Assembly (NCBI GenBank): GCA_002591725.1
Contig: NJAL01000004.1
Location: forward strand, 62,001 to 126,000
From: Candidatus Didemnitutus mandela
GTDB taxonomy: Bacteria; Verrucomicrobiota; Verrucomicrobiia; Opitutales; Opitutaceae
Direction: 5' to 3'
DNA: 64,000 nucleotides
Made by a program: the position numbers and the translations under genes. Below are positions 20,330 to 30,643 of this stretch, piece after piece. The notes beneath the pieces were generated by a model, which saw only the letters and a list, made by a program, of their open reading frames with translations, made no database searches and was not told the origin of the DNA. Positions within the stretch are counted from its first letter, which is position 1. Each line of letters starts with the position of its first letter.

Positions 20330-20803
20330 TCATTTTTTCTGCTTGTCCGGTCCGGAGGACAGGAGATTGCTAATCTCGTTGACAAACTCCGAGACGTCAC
20401 GAAATTCTTTATACACACTGGCAAATCGGACGTAGGCGACCTGATCGATTCGGCGCAAGTGCTGCATCACCTGCTCGCCGACTATGGAGGCGGAGATAGG
20501 GTTTTCGGACTCTGTTTCGATGGCGTCGATCACACCTTCGACGATCATGTGGATCTGCTTGCTGTCGACCGGGCGTTTTTGACAGGCAGCACGGATTGCG
20601 CAGGTAAGCTTATCGCGCGAAAAAGGTTCCGGGCGACCGCTGCGCTTGATCACAATGAGGCTGTCGCGAACAAGGGTTTCTGTGGTGGTGAAACGATAGC
20701 CGCATTCAAGACATTCGCGGCGGCGACGGGTGTTGTTGCCGTCGCGGGCGATCCGGGAATCGATCACTTTGTCTTCAATGACAGCGCATTTTGGACAGCG
20801 CAT
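20330..20803 (-). CDS. nrdR: Transcriptional repressor NrdR
   Basis: A 157-residue regulator of ribonucleotide reductase genes. The N-terminal zinc ribbon has C3, C6, C31 and C34 (MRCPKC and CLECGYRFTT), with the typical VIDSR after it. The ATP-cone (about 49-139) shows VIKRSGRPEPFSRDKL and VGEQVMQHLRRIDQVAYVRF, ending in the usual YKEFRDV. It binds NrdR boxes upstream of nrd genes in response to dATP/ATP. No nrd gene is in the window. Length is normal and all motifs are intact. Confidence 0.97.
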   Translation of the reverse strand: MRCPKCAVIEDKVIDSRIARDGNNTRRRRECLECGYRFTTTETLVRDSLIVIKRSGRPEPFSRDKLTCAIRAACQKRPVDSKQIHMIVEGVIDAIETESENPISASIVGEQVMQHLRRIDQVAYVRFASVYKEFRDVSEFVNEISNLLSSGPDKQKK

Positions 20804-21480
20804 GGTTAGAAGTATTGTAAGACGGAATCCGGGACTCTATTTGAGGAAGAGAAAGAATTTTTTTTAGTATGGGTATCTCTTTTATCCCTTCCTCCGTTGC
20901 GATTAACTCTTGATTGGAGTTGCATGCTCCGCACAGGAAGTTCCTTCTGACGCAGACCCATGGTTTCACTATCCTGGTATAGGTAGTAATTTCGAGGCAA
21001 TCCGGGAGCGATTCGGGCCCAACAAGAAGAAAGTGATGACGGGCGACACGGAAAGAAGATGGAAGTCTTTGTAAGATTTCGGTCTGGTGATGTTTTGCTG
21101 GCGACATTTTCCCGTATATGAGACGCCAGTGCGGGCGACTTTGCGAAAAATACTGTATAATCGCTTTGCTGCCGAAGCAAACACCAAAAATAACCTTTGG
21201 CTGAGAAAAGCCTTAAAAATGTCCAAACTTAAGTTGGCCTCGTTGGGCGTTTAGAGCCTGAGGGAGATGAGCAGGTGATCGAGATTGAGCCGCTCGGCTA
21301 CGGTGAGCAACGATCTTATCATTGTAGAAAATTTGCATTGCTACGCCAATCTCGAAATACTGGGCTTGGTTGATAGTGAAGGAATCGTAGTTGTAGATGA
21401 CCAGCAACATGTTCTTTCTATAGTCTATATTATTTGACAAGAGGGTGAATAAGTGTGCGGGTAGGTAGCGCGTTACCCAA
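20804..21480. other. Non-coding region between nrdR and tgt
   Basis: About 680 bp between divergently oriented genes (nrdR minus, tgt plus). Control sequences for both should lie here, but I could not identify a clear promoter or NrdR box. Short minus-strand frames look random. Confidence 0.4.
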
Positions 21481-22632
21481 GTGTCTGATCATTTTCAGCT
21501 TTTAACAACCGATACAGCCACCGCGGCGCGCCGCGGTCAGCTTCGCACCCTACACGGCACGATTGAGACGCCGATCTTCATGCCGGTGGGGACGCAAGGT
21601 ACGGTGAAGGCACTCACCCCAGCGCAGCTTCAGGAGGTCGGTGCCCAAATAATTCTCGGCAACACTTACCACCTGAACGTGCGCCTGGGCTCAGAGCTGA
21701 TCCGCGATCTTGGCTGCTTGCATCGTTTTATGGGCTGGAGCGGACCGATCCTGACCGATAGCGGCGGTTTTCAGGTATTCAGCCTGGCAAAGTTGTGCGA
21801 CATTCGCGACGAAGGGATCGTTTTCGCTTCCCACCTAGACGGCACGAAAATCTTTCTCGGTCCGCGCGAGGTTATGACTATTCAGGCCAACCTAGACTCC
21901 GATGTTGCAATGGTGATCGACGAATGCCTGCCGTGGCCATGCTCGCGCGACGAATGTCGGCAGGCGGTCGACCGGAGTTATCGGTGGGCGAAGGAGTGCA
22001 AACAGGTCGCTACTGATAACGGCTTCCTTGCAAGCGGTCATCATGTGTTTGCCATCGCGCAGGGTTCGACCTTCGACGATCTCCGCCGCGAAGCGGCCGA
22101 GTCGGTTGCTGCCTTGGATCTTCCCGGCTATGCGGTAGGTGGTGTTAGCGTTGGCGAACCCGAGCCGGAAATCTTCAAACAAGTGGCTGCGGCGGTGCCA
22201 TTCCTTCCGGCTGATAAGCCGCGCTATACGATGGGCCTGGGTACGCCGCCGCAGATTCTGAGAATCATTGCGTTGGGCGTTGACATGTTCGATTGCGTGT
22301 ACCCGACGCGGGTAGCGCGCAGTAATGCGGCTTTTACGCCTGATGGCTTGATTAACCTGAGAAACAAGCGCTATCGTACCGATGCTGAACCCCTCGTCGA
22401 AGGTATGCAGAATTATACGGCTCGGTTTTCTCGGGCGTATCTCCGCCATTTGGCTATGGCCAACGAAATTCTCGCGAGTACGCTGCTCTCAATTCACAAT
22501 CTGCACTTTTACCTCGATCTCGTCGCCCAGGCTCGGACTCATATCGAGGCCGGCGATTATGGTTCGTGGCACCGGTTGTGGATCGAGCGCTACGAAGCTG
22601 GCGAACGTGCGGCGGCCGCCGCACGCGGCTAA
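21481..22632 (+). CDS. tgt: tRNA-guanine transglycosylase lacking the usual zinc cysteines
   Basis: A 383-residue enzyme that exchanges guanine-34 for the queuine precursor preQ1 in tRNAs with GUN anticodons. The start is GTG at 21481. Substrate-binding D93 ([11 protein letters not shown]), the GGVSVGEP loop and the nucleophile D271 ([12 protein letters not shown]) are all present. The C-terminal zinc site is not: where the family has CxCxxC before YSRAYLRHL, this protein has M309, N311 and A314 ([18 protein letters not shown]). The fourth ligand, H339 in SIHNLHFY, is kept. The structural metal is therefore probably absent. The gene is otherwise full length and free of frame damage, so either the zinc is dispensable here or the enzyme has begun to decay. 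Confidence 0.95.
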   Translation: MSDHFQLLTTDTATAARRGQLRTLHGTIETPIFMPVGTQGTVKALTPAQLQEVGAQIILGNTYHLNVRLGSELIRDLGCLHRFMGWSGPILTDSGGFQVFSLAKLCDIRDEGIVFASHLDGTKIFLGPREVMTIQANLDSDVAMVIDECLPWPCSRDECRQAVDRSYRWAKECKQVATDNGFLASGHHVFAIAQGSTFDDLRREAAESVAALDLPGYAVGGVSVGEPEPEIFKQVAAAVPFLPADKPRYTMGLGTPPQILRIIALGVDMFDCVYPTRVARSNAAFTPDGLINLRNKRYRTDAEPLVEGMQNYTARFSRAYLRHLAMANEILASTLLSIHNLHFYLDLVAQARTHIEAGDYGSWHRLWIERYEAGERAAAAARG

Positions 22633-24895
22633 TTTTTATCGAGCTTCAATCCACTTTGGACACGCCCGTCTGCGCCATTTCTCGGTGCGCCGCGGAGTTC
22701 AGGGGTCTGCGGTGCTTTTCCCTCCCAATGCGAACCCCGTTCATGTCTCGGTAGAAAACCCACAAGGTAGACCCACACTTATAGTTAGTTAATGGTCGAC
22801 CCTGCGAGCCACTGATCATGTGCTTACCGATTGCTTGGGGGGCGTGCGCTGGACTTTGGAAGGGGAATTTCCGGCCCGGAACATCGACTTTTTCGCGTGT
22901 TCGCGCAAGACAAGCGCGAATTTTTCTAGGCCACCATCTGGTTGGAGGAAACTTTTACAGCTTAATGTCTCGATGGACTTTACGCTGGTTCAGAAACAAA
23001 TTGCCCGAGTGTTCGCTGGCAGCACTGTAGGATTGCATAGTGTTGCGTGCGCACCTCAATCCTCCAACTGGGATAGTGCGAAGAAATTTCCAACGCATGC
23101 GTGATGTATTACCGACGGCGGCCAGGCTCAGCCGGAAGTACGTTTTTGGCTGGAACGCTTAGCCGGACACGACAACGACGTGTCCGGTTGTCGGCCAGTT
23201 TCTGTTCGGAGAAATGACGAGCCTGGGCCACGCGCTGACTGGCGCGCTTCTGCGAAAGGTTGGCGGCGATGCCGGAGGGGGTAACGCGATCTTTTCCTAT
23301 CGATTGCTTACGGTGTCTATGGCGAGTAACATTAGCTTTTTTTGCCACAATTCCGATGTCAGCTTCGGGGCCGCCGAACCAGCTTACTGGCTACTGGTTG
23401 CAGGAAGTGACGCCGGCTTGCCGGCGGTCTGAAAGAAGTCGGAAACGATGTTTATTGTGTTGAGAGCCTCGACATCGCAAGCGCGCGAGACAGCCTGGCC
23501 TTTGGCGTTCTTTATAATATTTATAATCAATGGCATATGATCGATTATTACACGTTTTTCATGAAGAGACTGCCAACCGGTGACCCTGATTGCAAAAATA
23601 ATGCGCGAGCACTGGCCGGCTCGGTGGTAGCGGCGTTTTTTTTTCGGTTGCTTCTACTTCTATTCCCCTCTTGGCTGGGAGATAGCCGGAGGATACCTCT
23701 CATTGTTCGGCTGCTTGCGTTGCCCTACCTTGGTTTCGTGTATGGATCTCGGTTTACATGCCGACTACGATGTCATTTTGTGGTTGGGGTTATTTTCGCG
23801 CTGTGGTCGATGCGTTACGCCGTATGGGAAAATTATGGTTCAACGAAATAGATTACGCGACCTCGATATCGCCGTATCCCCCGGGACAAAACGTTTCTCA
23901 TCATGTTTTAGGGGGCTCGCGGTGCTGCGCTGCAATCTGCTTATTCCGGCGACATGCAATGGTGGCGCATGGCGTTTTGACTTTGGCTATATTGCGAGCA
24001 TGCTGGTGTTTGCCAGGGGAGTTGTTGGTTGCTGGACCGAGCCAATGACCCAATTGGGATGGTTGCGAATTCGTGACCTGGTGCAATCGCAGATTGTTTA
24101 GCTCTGTATGCGATCGGAGAACATTCTGGTGATCCATAACTCGTGATCCTTCGCGAGTCTCGCTGGCGCGCGGGACATCCCGGAAAAATGGCTTTCGGCA
24201 TGATGCCTATTTTTCATGCTCTACTGGCCCGTGGTGTTTGCGACGACGACTGCCCTCGATTAAAACCAACACTCAGATTGTCGGCGAAAGATCTCGGGGG
24301 ATAAGAGGACGGTGGCCTTGCTCGGCTGTGCTGGGTAGAGTGATGGAAAGTTCATTGGCCTACATCTGGCTACTGGCTCTTTCTGGCGCGAAGATGGAGT
24401 TTCGTGAACGAAAGAAAAGGAGCAAATATTTGCTTTCGATGTTTTTAAATATTTTTTTATTGTGATGCATTTTCTCGGTGTTGGCGTTTGGAGGAGAATA
24501 GGTTGAAAGTGATTGGTAGAAAATGGACAAATGGGATAATGAAAGCACTTTAGCTGGATTTTAAATCGGTTCCAAAGGCTACATAGACAATTTTCTCTCC
24601 TGCAACAGCAAGCAAAGTCTCCCTTATGTTGCTGATCCGAAGCTGGGCTGTTGTACCTTAAAATGAGGTGGATAAGGAAGGAAAGAGCATGTTGGTGGGG
24701 ACAGCATGTTGTTGCTGGACACGGTGGCAAGTGGCCTGTGCATGCTGATGCTGCTAGCGAGAGCGAAGCTCGAGCTGCCTCCTCAAAGCACAACCCTCTT
24801 ATGAGGGTGGCTGCTGGGGAAATTTTACTAAAGTCATGATCTTTTTCGGTTTTTTCTGGGTGAGTATAAAAGCCTTTAGCCAGCTTTTCAGAGCT
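22633..24895. other. 2.3-kb decayed region
   Basis: No intact gene. At about 23530-24110 plus-strand pieces (HADYDVILWLG, RRMGKLWFNEIDYATSIS, NGGAWRFDFG) resemble the C-terminal part of a beta-galactosidase-like glycoside hydrolase (D..L..GK.W..E.D, then NGG.WWFDFG), but the match is weak and interrupted. The remainder, including 24110-24895, is unrecognised. Confidence 0.35.
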
Positions 24896-25754
24896 ATGTG
24901 CATTCTCGTTACATCAGGAGCTGGATTCCTCGGTAGTTGCTTTTGCCATCAATTGTTCGTCAAAGGCCGTGATGTTGTTTGCGTGGACATTTTTTTCACG
25001 AACAACAAAACAAACATCTCACATCTGCTAAAAAACCCGAACTTCGAGTTTATTCGGTACAGTGTGATCGACCACCTCAAGCTCGAGGCGGAATAGATCC
25101 ACAATGTAGTGTATCCAGCTTCGTCTCCGCATAAACAGTTCAGTCTGATTAAAACGATCAAGACCTCAACCCTGGGCTCAATCAATTGTTTTGGCTTGGC
25201 CAAGCGACTATGGACACTGGTGCTCAAACGAGGTCTACGGTGTCCTGGCAATGTATCCCCAGCAGGGATACCTATTTGGATAGCGTTAGCCTGGTCGGTT
25301 TCCGTTCGTGTTGCAACAAAGGCAAGTGCTGCAACAAAGGCAAGTGCTGTACCGAGACGATGCTCTACTCTTAGACTACCATCGCGAACAGAAGATCGAT
25401 ATCGGCGTCGTATGCATCTTCAATATCTACGGACCGTACATGTATTCGAACGACGGACGCGTTGTCTCAAATTTCATGGTCCAAACGCTTCCCAAACAGG
25501 GTATTACGATTTACGGAGGCGACTCCTAGGCGCGCTCGCATTGTTACGCCGACGGTTTGATCGAAAGGTTTGTGCGGCTGATAAACCAGACTTAGACCGG
25601 CTGTTCCGATTAAGGTCGACAATTCCGGTGAACTCACGATATTCGAGTTCGCCTAACTCGCGCTGAAGTTTATAAACAGTGTTAGCCAGGCATAACGCTC
25701 GGGAGAAAATACCTCGATGGATGGGAGAAGGAAATCATGGGCTTCGCGATGTAG
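24896..25754 (+). pseudogene. uxs: Remnant of UDP-glucuronate decarboxylase (SDR family)
   Basis: The N-terminus CILVTSGAGFLGSCF and DVVCVDIFFTNNKTNISHLL is followed by a stop and then VYPASSPHKQFSLIKTIKTS. After more frame changes come CNKGKCCTETMLY (family CYDEGKRCAETL), DYHREQKIDIGVVCIFNIYG, NDGRVVSNFMVQTL and NSGELTIFEFA. This order matches UDP-xylose synthase of the extended SDR family, which makes UDP-xylose for polysaccharides. Disablements include in-frame stops at about 25094, 25527 and 25660, a frameshift near 25370, and an 18-bp duplication in the active-site segment. The protein would be about 310 residues. Confidence 0.8.
25313..25348. repeat. 18-bp tandem duplication in the dead decarboxylase gene
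   Basis: Two exact copies of GCAACAAAGGCAAGTGCT, 25313-25330 and 25331-25348. The duplication adds six in-frame residues next to the family's YxxGK-type active-site segment. Confidence 0.95.
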
Positions 25755-26965
25755 TTGCACAGGTGGGTTTGGATACGGCGGCAGGGTTCTTTGCCTTTCT
25801 TGATCGAAGCCTTTGGGGCCCATCAATATACCTTAGTCGCTAGCTTCGTTGGTGGTCTTGACGACTAGTTTTATCACGATTGCTGGACATGTAATCGTTG
25901 TTGCTGTCCTTGCTGGCGAAGGTAGGTTCCGATGTTAGAGATCAGCGGTTCCTTACCCAGATAACATTATGATCTTCGGGACGAAGTTAATACATCTCTT
26001 TATCGTCGGCGACGTTGGTCCCGATTGAGTTGGCGAGGGGGACGTGGCTGGCACGGTAGGTGTTGACGAGGGCCGAGCATGCCGAAAACGGAGCTGCAGC
26101 GAAAAGTGGTGGGGGTCGAGAAAATCGTCTGTCGATGCGAAGATAGGTCGATACAGGCACCTGGAGTCAATATGAGATGGGTCTGCATGGGGCTACATCC
26201 GCTGGATCGGTGTAGTTGAAGAGTCTTCACCTTCAGTAGCCTGAAGGCTTCAGTCTTCAAATTACCGAACGCCGACTGATTTGTCAATGCCGAGAAACCT
26301 CTGCTTGAGCGCGAGGCGGTTTTCTAGAACGTCGCCGACAGCGAACGGGCAGCGGCTGTTGTTTTCGGGGACGAGGTGTTTTACTTTGTTATTTGTAAGG
26401 CTTTTGGTTCCAAAGATTTAGATATAAAATACCGCCAGTGGCCTTAGTGTGCAAGAATTTGCATCGGAGATCGGAAGTGTTTTTTCCTAGATAGAGAGTA
26501 TAGTTGGTATAGTTGGCAAGAATGGTGCCATCCTTGGTGACCTGCTGGTCGTGATAGATGTCGTACAGGAACAGGTTTATCGCGGTGATACGCTGCACGA
26601 GGCCCGCTTCGAACATTTTCTATTTTCTATTCTCTGGCTGGAAGGATCTGGGGATCTAGGCTAAACTAAAGGAAAAATCCGCTCCGTGCGACACGAGTTG
26701 CCATAAACGTTGAAGGTGATGCCCTGACGTAGAAATGAGAGTTCAACCACCTGACGCTTGGCGTGAAAGTCGTCGCTATCAATCTCGCAAAACTGCTGCA
26801 GAAATTTTTGTATAGCAGTTCGGGTGGACATTGCTGTCTCGCCCGGTCATCTCGCTGAAAGATCCGTTTTTGTCCATAGCTGGAGCTGGAAAATGGCGGG
26901 GTGAAAGGGTGAAAGCTCGAAAAGTTCTGGACCCGAAGATGGAGCGGAGGTTGGTATAGGGAATA
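25755..26965 (-). pseudogene. Remnant of circularly permuted ATP-grasp protein
   Basis: Read on the minus strand from about 26960 downward: LSFLRQGITFNVYG and TERIFPL, then AGLVQRITAINLFLYDIYHD, then VLENRLALKQRFL, then TDDFLDP, and finally LVVKTTNEASD followed by GILMGPKG. This order is that of the circularly permuted ATP-grasp family (formerly DUF404/407/403), predicted peptide-ligase-like enzymes. The frame changes at least five times and stops intervene. It converges with the dead decarboxylase gene. Confidence 0.7.
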
Positions 26966-27091
26966 GGGTTTAGGGGTTAAATCAGGCACTGTGCAAAAAC
27001 TACCACAAAACTTTGTCGAGCATGCAGCTGGGCATGAAAAGAAAAGTAGACGGTTGCGGGATCCCGTAGACTCTTGAATTTGCCATTTACC

Positions 27092-27103
27092 AAATAGCTA
27101 TTT
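27092..27103. promoter_or_regulatory. 12-bp palindrome in the A+T-rich secA leader
   Basis: AAATAGCTATTT lies 17 bp before the secA ATG, followed by TATATTATTAT. It could be part of a promoter, an operator or a structure around the ribosome site. The evidence is only symmetry and base composition. Confidence 0.2.
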
Positions 27104-27120
27104 CAGAATATATTATTATC

Positions 27121-30003
27121 ATGTTAAGCTCCTTCTTCAAGAAGTTTAGCGATCGTTACAATCGAAAATATATCGAACGTGTTTGTCCGATCGCCGCTCG
27201 CGTCAACGAAATCGAACAGTCCTATAATTCGCTTACCGACGAACAATTGCGTGCTAAGACCGACCAGTTCCGCGCTCGTTTCAAGCAGGGGGAAACACTC
27301 GACCAACTTTTGCCAGAAGCCTTTGCCGCTGTCAAAAACGCTGCCTGCCGTCTTGTGGGTAAGAAAATTGTCGTTTACGGCCAGGAAATCACCTGGGATA
27401 TGGTGCATTTTGACGTGCAAATCATCGGCGGTATTGCCTTACACGAAGGCCGCATTGCGGAAATGGCGACGGGCGAAGGCAAGACGCTTGTCGCTACCCT
27501 GCCTCTCTATCTAAACGCGCTCGTTAGCAAAAACTCACAGCTTGTTACGGTTAACGACTATCTCGCCCGTCGCGACTCTGAGTGGATGGCGTATCTCTAC
27601 AACTTCCTCGGGCTCACTGTCGGTTGCATCCAGCAGCAAATGTCTTCTGACCTGCGCCGCGAAATGTATGGCCGCGACATCACTTACGGTACAGCTTCGG
27701 AGTTCGGTTTCGATTACCTGCGCGATAACGGTATAGCCATGTGCAAGGACGATCAGGTGCAGCGCGGCCACTGGTATTGCATCGTTGACGAAATCGATTC
27801 GGTCCTCATCGACGAGGCACGTACGCCGCTGGTTATCTCGGGCCCAGCGCCAATCGAACGCGAACAACCATTTACCCATCTGAAGCCACTGGTCGAACGC
27901 CTCCTTGCCAATCAAATCTGGCTCGTGAACAAACTCGTCAAGGAAGCGACCAATCTCCTCGGGAAAAAAGACATCCACAGTGAAGATCGGAAGTTCGGAG
28001 CGATGAAGATGCTCCAGGTTAAATTGGGCATGCCGAAGAACAAACATCTATTGCGCCTCATGGAAACCCCGGAGTGGCGCAAGCTCCTCGACAAAACCGC
28101 CGTCGAGATGAACTCCGATTTTAACAAGGAGCAGCTCTACAAGTTGAAGGAGGAACTTTTCTTCACTATTGACGAGCACAACAACCAGGCCGACCTAACA
28201 GAGGTCGGCCGCAACTGTCTTCGCCCCGACGATTCCGATGCCTTTGTGCTGCCTGACCTCGCGACTGAGTTTATCGAGATCGAGAAACGTTCGGACACGC
28301 CCGATGAGAAGGAACGGGCTAAGCTTGGTGCGCAGCAGCGCTACGAAACAGTTTCCGAAGAAATTCATTCGGTTTCACAGCTCCTCCGCGCCTACACTAT
28401 TTACGAACGCGACGTTGAATACGTTGTCCAGAATGGAAAAATCATGATCGTCGACGAAAACACGGGCCGCGTGATGCCTGGTCGCCGTTGGTCGGAGGGC
28501 TTGCACCAGGCGGTTGAAGCAAAGGAAAACGTCAATATCGAGCGTGAAATGCGCACCTATGCGACTGTCACAATTCAGAATTATTTCCGCATGCATGAGA
28601 AACTCGCAGGCATGACCGGAACTGCCGAGACGGAAGCTGCCGAGTTTAACGAAATCTATAAACTCCCGATTACGCGGATCCCTACGAACAAGCCCTGTGT
28701 CCGTGTCGACAAGAATGATTCGATCTTCAAGACGCGGCGCGACAAATACGCGGCAGTTGTGGAGCAAATCCAGGAGGCACACCAGCGCAGCCAACCGGTG
28801 CTCATCGGCACGGTTACGGTGGAACAATCTGAGGTGTTGAGCCGAATGCTCCGCCGTTCGGGAATTACTCACACCGTCCTCAACGCCAAATTTCATCAGC
28901 AGGAAGCCGAGATTGTCACCCGTGCCGGCCAACGTGGGGCTGTTACTATAGCGACCAACATGGCGGGTCGCGGAACCGACATCAAACTCGGATCTGGTGT
29001 GCGCGAGCTTGGTGGTTTGTTTGTCGTTGGTACTGAGCGCCACGAGTCCCGCCGCATCGACCGTCAGTTGCGCGGTCGCTGCTCCCGCCAAGGCGACTTG
29101 GGTGTGACAAAGTTTTTCCTCTCGCTTGAAGACGATCTCATGCGCCTCTTCCTTCAGGGCAACCTTGCTTCGAAAATCATGGAAGAATCGATGAAGGAAG
29201 GTGAGGAGCTTGAGCATCCGTGGCTCCACCGTTCCATCGAGTCCGCCCAGAAAAAAGTTGAGCAGCAGAACTTTGCCATTCGCAAGCGTCTGCTACAATA
29301 CGACGATGTGCTGAACAAACAGCGCGAGGTTGTCTACAGCATCCGCAGTGCCGCCCTGTACGCCGAGCGCGCGAAGGGCATCATTTTCGAAATGATAGAA
29401 GAGGAGGTTGTCTCGCATGTTGAGAGCCTAGCTGCAAGCGAACGCGAGGCCCCTTCGCAGCTTAATGCCAAGAACTTTGTCGGCTGGCTCAACGCGCATT
29501 TCCCGATCAGCACGAAGGTCGAGGAATTCCAGGGACGTTGGACCGAAAAAGCGATTGTGGAGGAAATTGTCGAGCGAATCCATAAAGCCTACACGCTTAA
29601 GGAAAGCTTTGAGAATCCGCAGGCACTTGGCGGGCTTGAACGCTATATTGTGGTCAATGCCATCGATTGCCACTGGCAGGAACATCTTACCGAGATGGAG
29701 GAGTTGCGCCGTTCGGTTGGGCTGCGCAGCTACGGCCAGAAGGATCCACTTTCGGAATATAAGAGCGAGGCGTTTCGTTTTTTTGAGGAATTGATAAACA
29801 ACGTGCGTTTGCAAATTTGCACGTCGCTCTTCCGTTCGGCTACGAACAGCAAGGCGTTTGAAAACCTTTTCCAAGCACTTCCTTGTTCCATCCATATACA
29901 GAATCCGGCCGCTGTACCCACCGCTATTGCAACGGCCACCGGTGTGGCCCCGGTTCCGAGAAGCAGGCCTGAGGCGTCTGCCGAGAAAAAATGTCAAAGG
30001 TGA
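27121..30003 (+). CDS. secA: Protein translocase ATPase SecA, C-terminal tail frameshifted
   Basis: A 960-residue motor that drives preproteins through SecYEG. Walker A is [10 protein letters not shown] (K121) and the DEAD-like box is VDEIDS (about 222-227). The preprotein-crosslinking and helical scaffold regions follow, with the second nucleotide domain ([29 protein letters not shown]) and the wing domain up to about residue 915. The motor is complete. The usual zinc-binding tail is not part of the ORF: it is found just after the stop in another frame (separate entry). Removal of the tail leaves the essential motor intact in characterised SecA proteins, so function is probably kept but SecB or ribosome interaction may be lost. 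Confidence 0.96.
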   Translation: MLSSFFKKFSDRYNRKYIERVCPIAARVNEIEQSYNSLTDEQLRAKTDQFRARFKQGETLDQLLPEAFAAVKNAACRLVGKKIVVYGQEITWDMVHFDVQIIGGIALHEGRIAEMATGEGKTLVATLPLYLNALVSKNSQLVTVNDYLARRDSEWMAYLYNFLGLTVGCIQQQMSSDLRREMYGRDITYGTASEFGFDYLRDNGIAMCKDDQVQRGHWYCIVDEIDSVLIDEARTPLVISGPAPIEREQPFTHLKPLVERLLANQIWLVNKLVKEATNLLGKKDIHSEDRKFGAMKMLQVKLGMPKNKHLLRLMETPEWRKLLDKTAVEMNSDFNKEQLYKLKEELFFTIDEHNNQADLTEVGRNCLRPDDSDAFVLPDLATEFIEIEKRSDTPDEKERAKLGAQQRYETVSEEIHSVSQLLRAYTIYERDVEYVVQNGKIMIVDENTGRVMPGRRWSEGLHQAVEAKENVNIEREMRTYATVTIQNYFRMHEKLAGMTGTAETEAAEFNEIYKLPITRIPTNKPCVRVDKNDSIFKTRRDKYAAVVEQIQEAHQRSQPVLIGTVTVEQSEVLSRMLRRSGITHTVLNAKFHQQEAEIVTRAGQRGAVTIATNMAGRGTDIKLGSGVRELGGLFVVGTERHESRRIDRQLRGRCSRQGDLGVTKFFLSLEDDLMRLFLQGNLASKIMEESMKEGEELEHPWLHRSIESAQKKVEQQNFAIRKRLLQYDDVLNKQREVVYSIRSAALYAERAKGIIFEMIEEEVVSHVESLAASEREAPSQLNAKNFVGWLNAHFPISTKVEEFQGRWTEKAIVEEIVERIHKAYTLKESFENPQALGGLERYIVVNAIDCHWQEHLTEMEELRRSVGLRSYGQKDPLSEYKSEAFRFFEELINNVRLQICTSLFRSATNSKAFENLFQALPCSIHIQNPAAVPTAIATATGVAPVPRSRPEASAEKKCQR

Positions 30004-30014
30004 CGATCCGCTGA

Positions 30015-30086
30015 AAAGTGCCCAAGATCGGCAGTAGTGATCCGTGCCCTTGCGGTTCGGATAAAAAGTGCAAGAACTGCTACGGT
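30015..30086 (+). pseudogene. Detached SecC zinc motif of SecA
   Basis: This reads KVPKIGSSDPCPCGSDKK then CKNCYG, the standard SecA tail (NDPCPCGSGKKYKxCC/HG). It lies in a different frame from the secA ORF. At least two indels are needed to reconnect it, one at the A6 run near 29986-29991 and one near 30012-30023. Confidence 0.9.
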
Positions 30087-30120
30087 CCCTGCCCGGTGTT
30101 TCTGTTTTTCGTCAGCTACG

Positions 30121-30600
30121 CATGATTTGCATTAACGGTTTCGATACGGACGACACGCTTTGGCACAACGAGAGCCTGTTCTTCCGTACCTAGAGAAGCT
30201 ACCGCCGGCTGCTGTGGCGCGCTCATCAAAGGTCGAGCTACTGGAGGGCGTCGCGGGCGTGCTGCCTCCGTTCGCGAAAGATTTTAGGCTGTTGCTTATA
30301 ACGAAGGGCGACCTGCGTGCCAGGAACGGAAGGTGGCCAATTTGGGTACTCAGGCCGTATTTTTGCGTTGTGGAAATCCTTAGCGATAAGGATAGCGCCA
30401 CGATTTTGCGTGTGGAGGAGTTGGGAATGGTTGGCAATTCGCTCAAGTCCGACGTGTTGCCGATGTTGGCGTGCAAATGCCTTATAATATTACCTCTTAC
30501 GGCTTGCAAGCGTGTGAAAAGTGCTGGCCAACTTGCTTCAGTTTGTGCTCAAATTGAGTGCCTTGCACATCCGCTTGCTATCGTGAGGGAGTTGTTATGA
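30121..30600 (+). pseudogene. Remnant of HAD-family hydrolase
   Basis: Starts with the HAD nucleophile motif in INGFDTDDTLWHNESLFF (DxDxT), then a stop. A second frame follows with ELLEGVAGVLPPFAKDFRLL, LLLITKGDL (motif II, T/S), ILSDKDSAT and MVGNSLKSDVLPML (motif IV, GNSxxSD). About 80 residues of the cap region are deleted between the first two pieces. The substrate of this small phosphatase is unknown. It lies between secA and lnt. Confidence 0.75.
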
Positions 30601-30643
30601 TGCCCGATAAAGTTTTCGATCAAAAGTTTCCTACACATCGAAG

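Noticed and set aside
20321..20809. 162-codon plus-strand ORF
   Set aside because: Antisense to nrdR, which has clear zinc-ribbon and ATP-cone motifs.
23530..24110. Glycoside hydrolase (beta-galactosidase-like) pseudogene
   Set aside because: A few matching residues only (WFNEIDY, GGAWRFDFG). Too weak to list as a separate gene; noted inside the region entry.
25313..25348. CRISPR-like repeat
   Set aside because: Two abutting 18-bp copies without spacers inside a dead gene; simple tandem duplication.
28375..29229. 284-codon minus-strand ORF
   Set aside because: Lies wholly antisense to secA, has no family motif, and arises from codon bias of the true gene.
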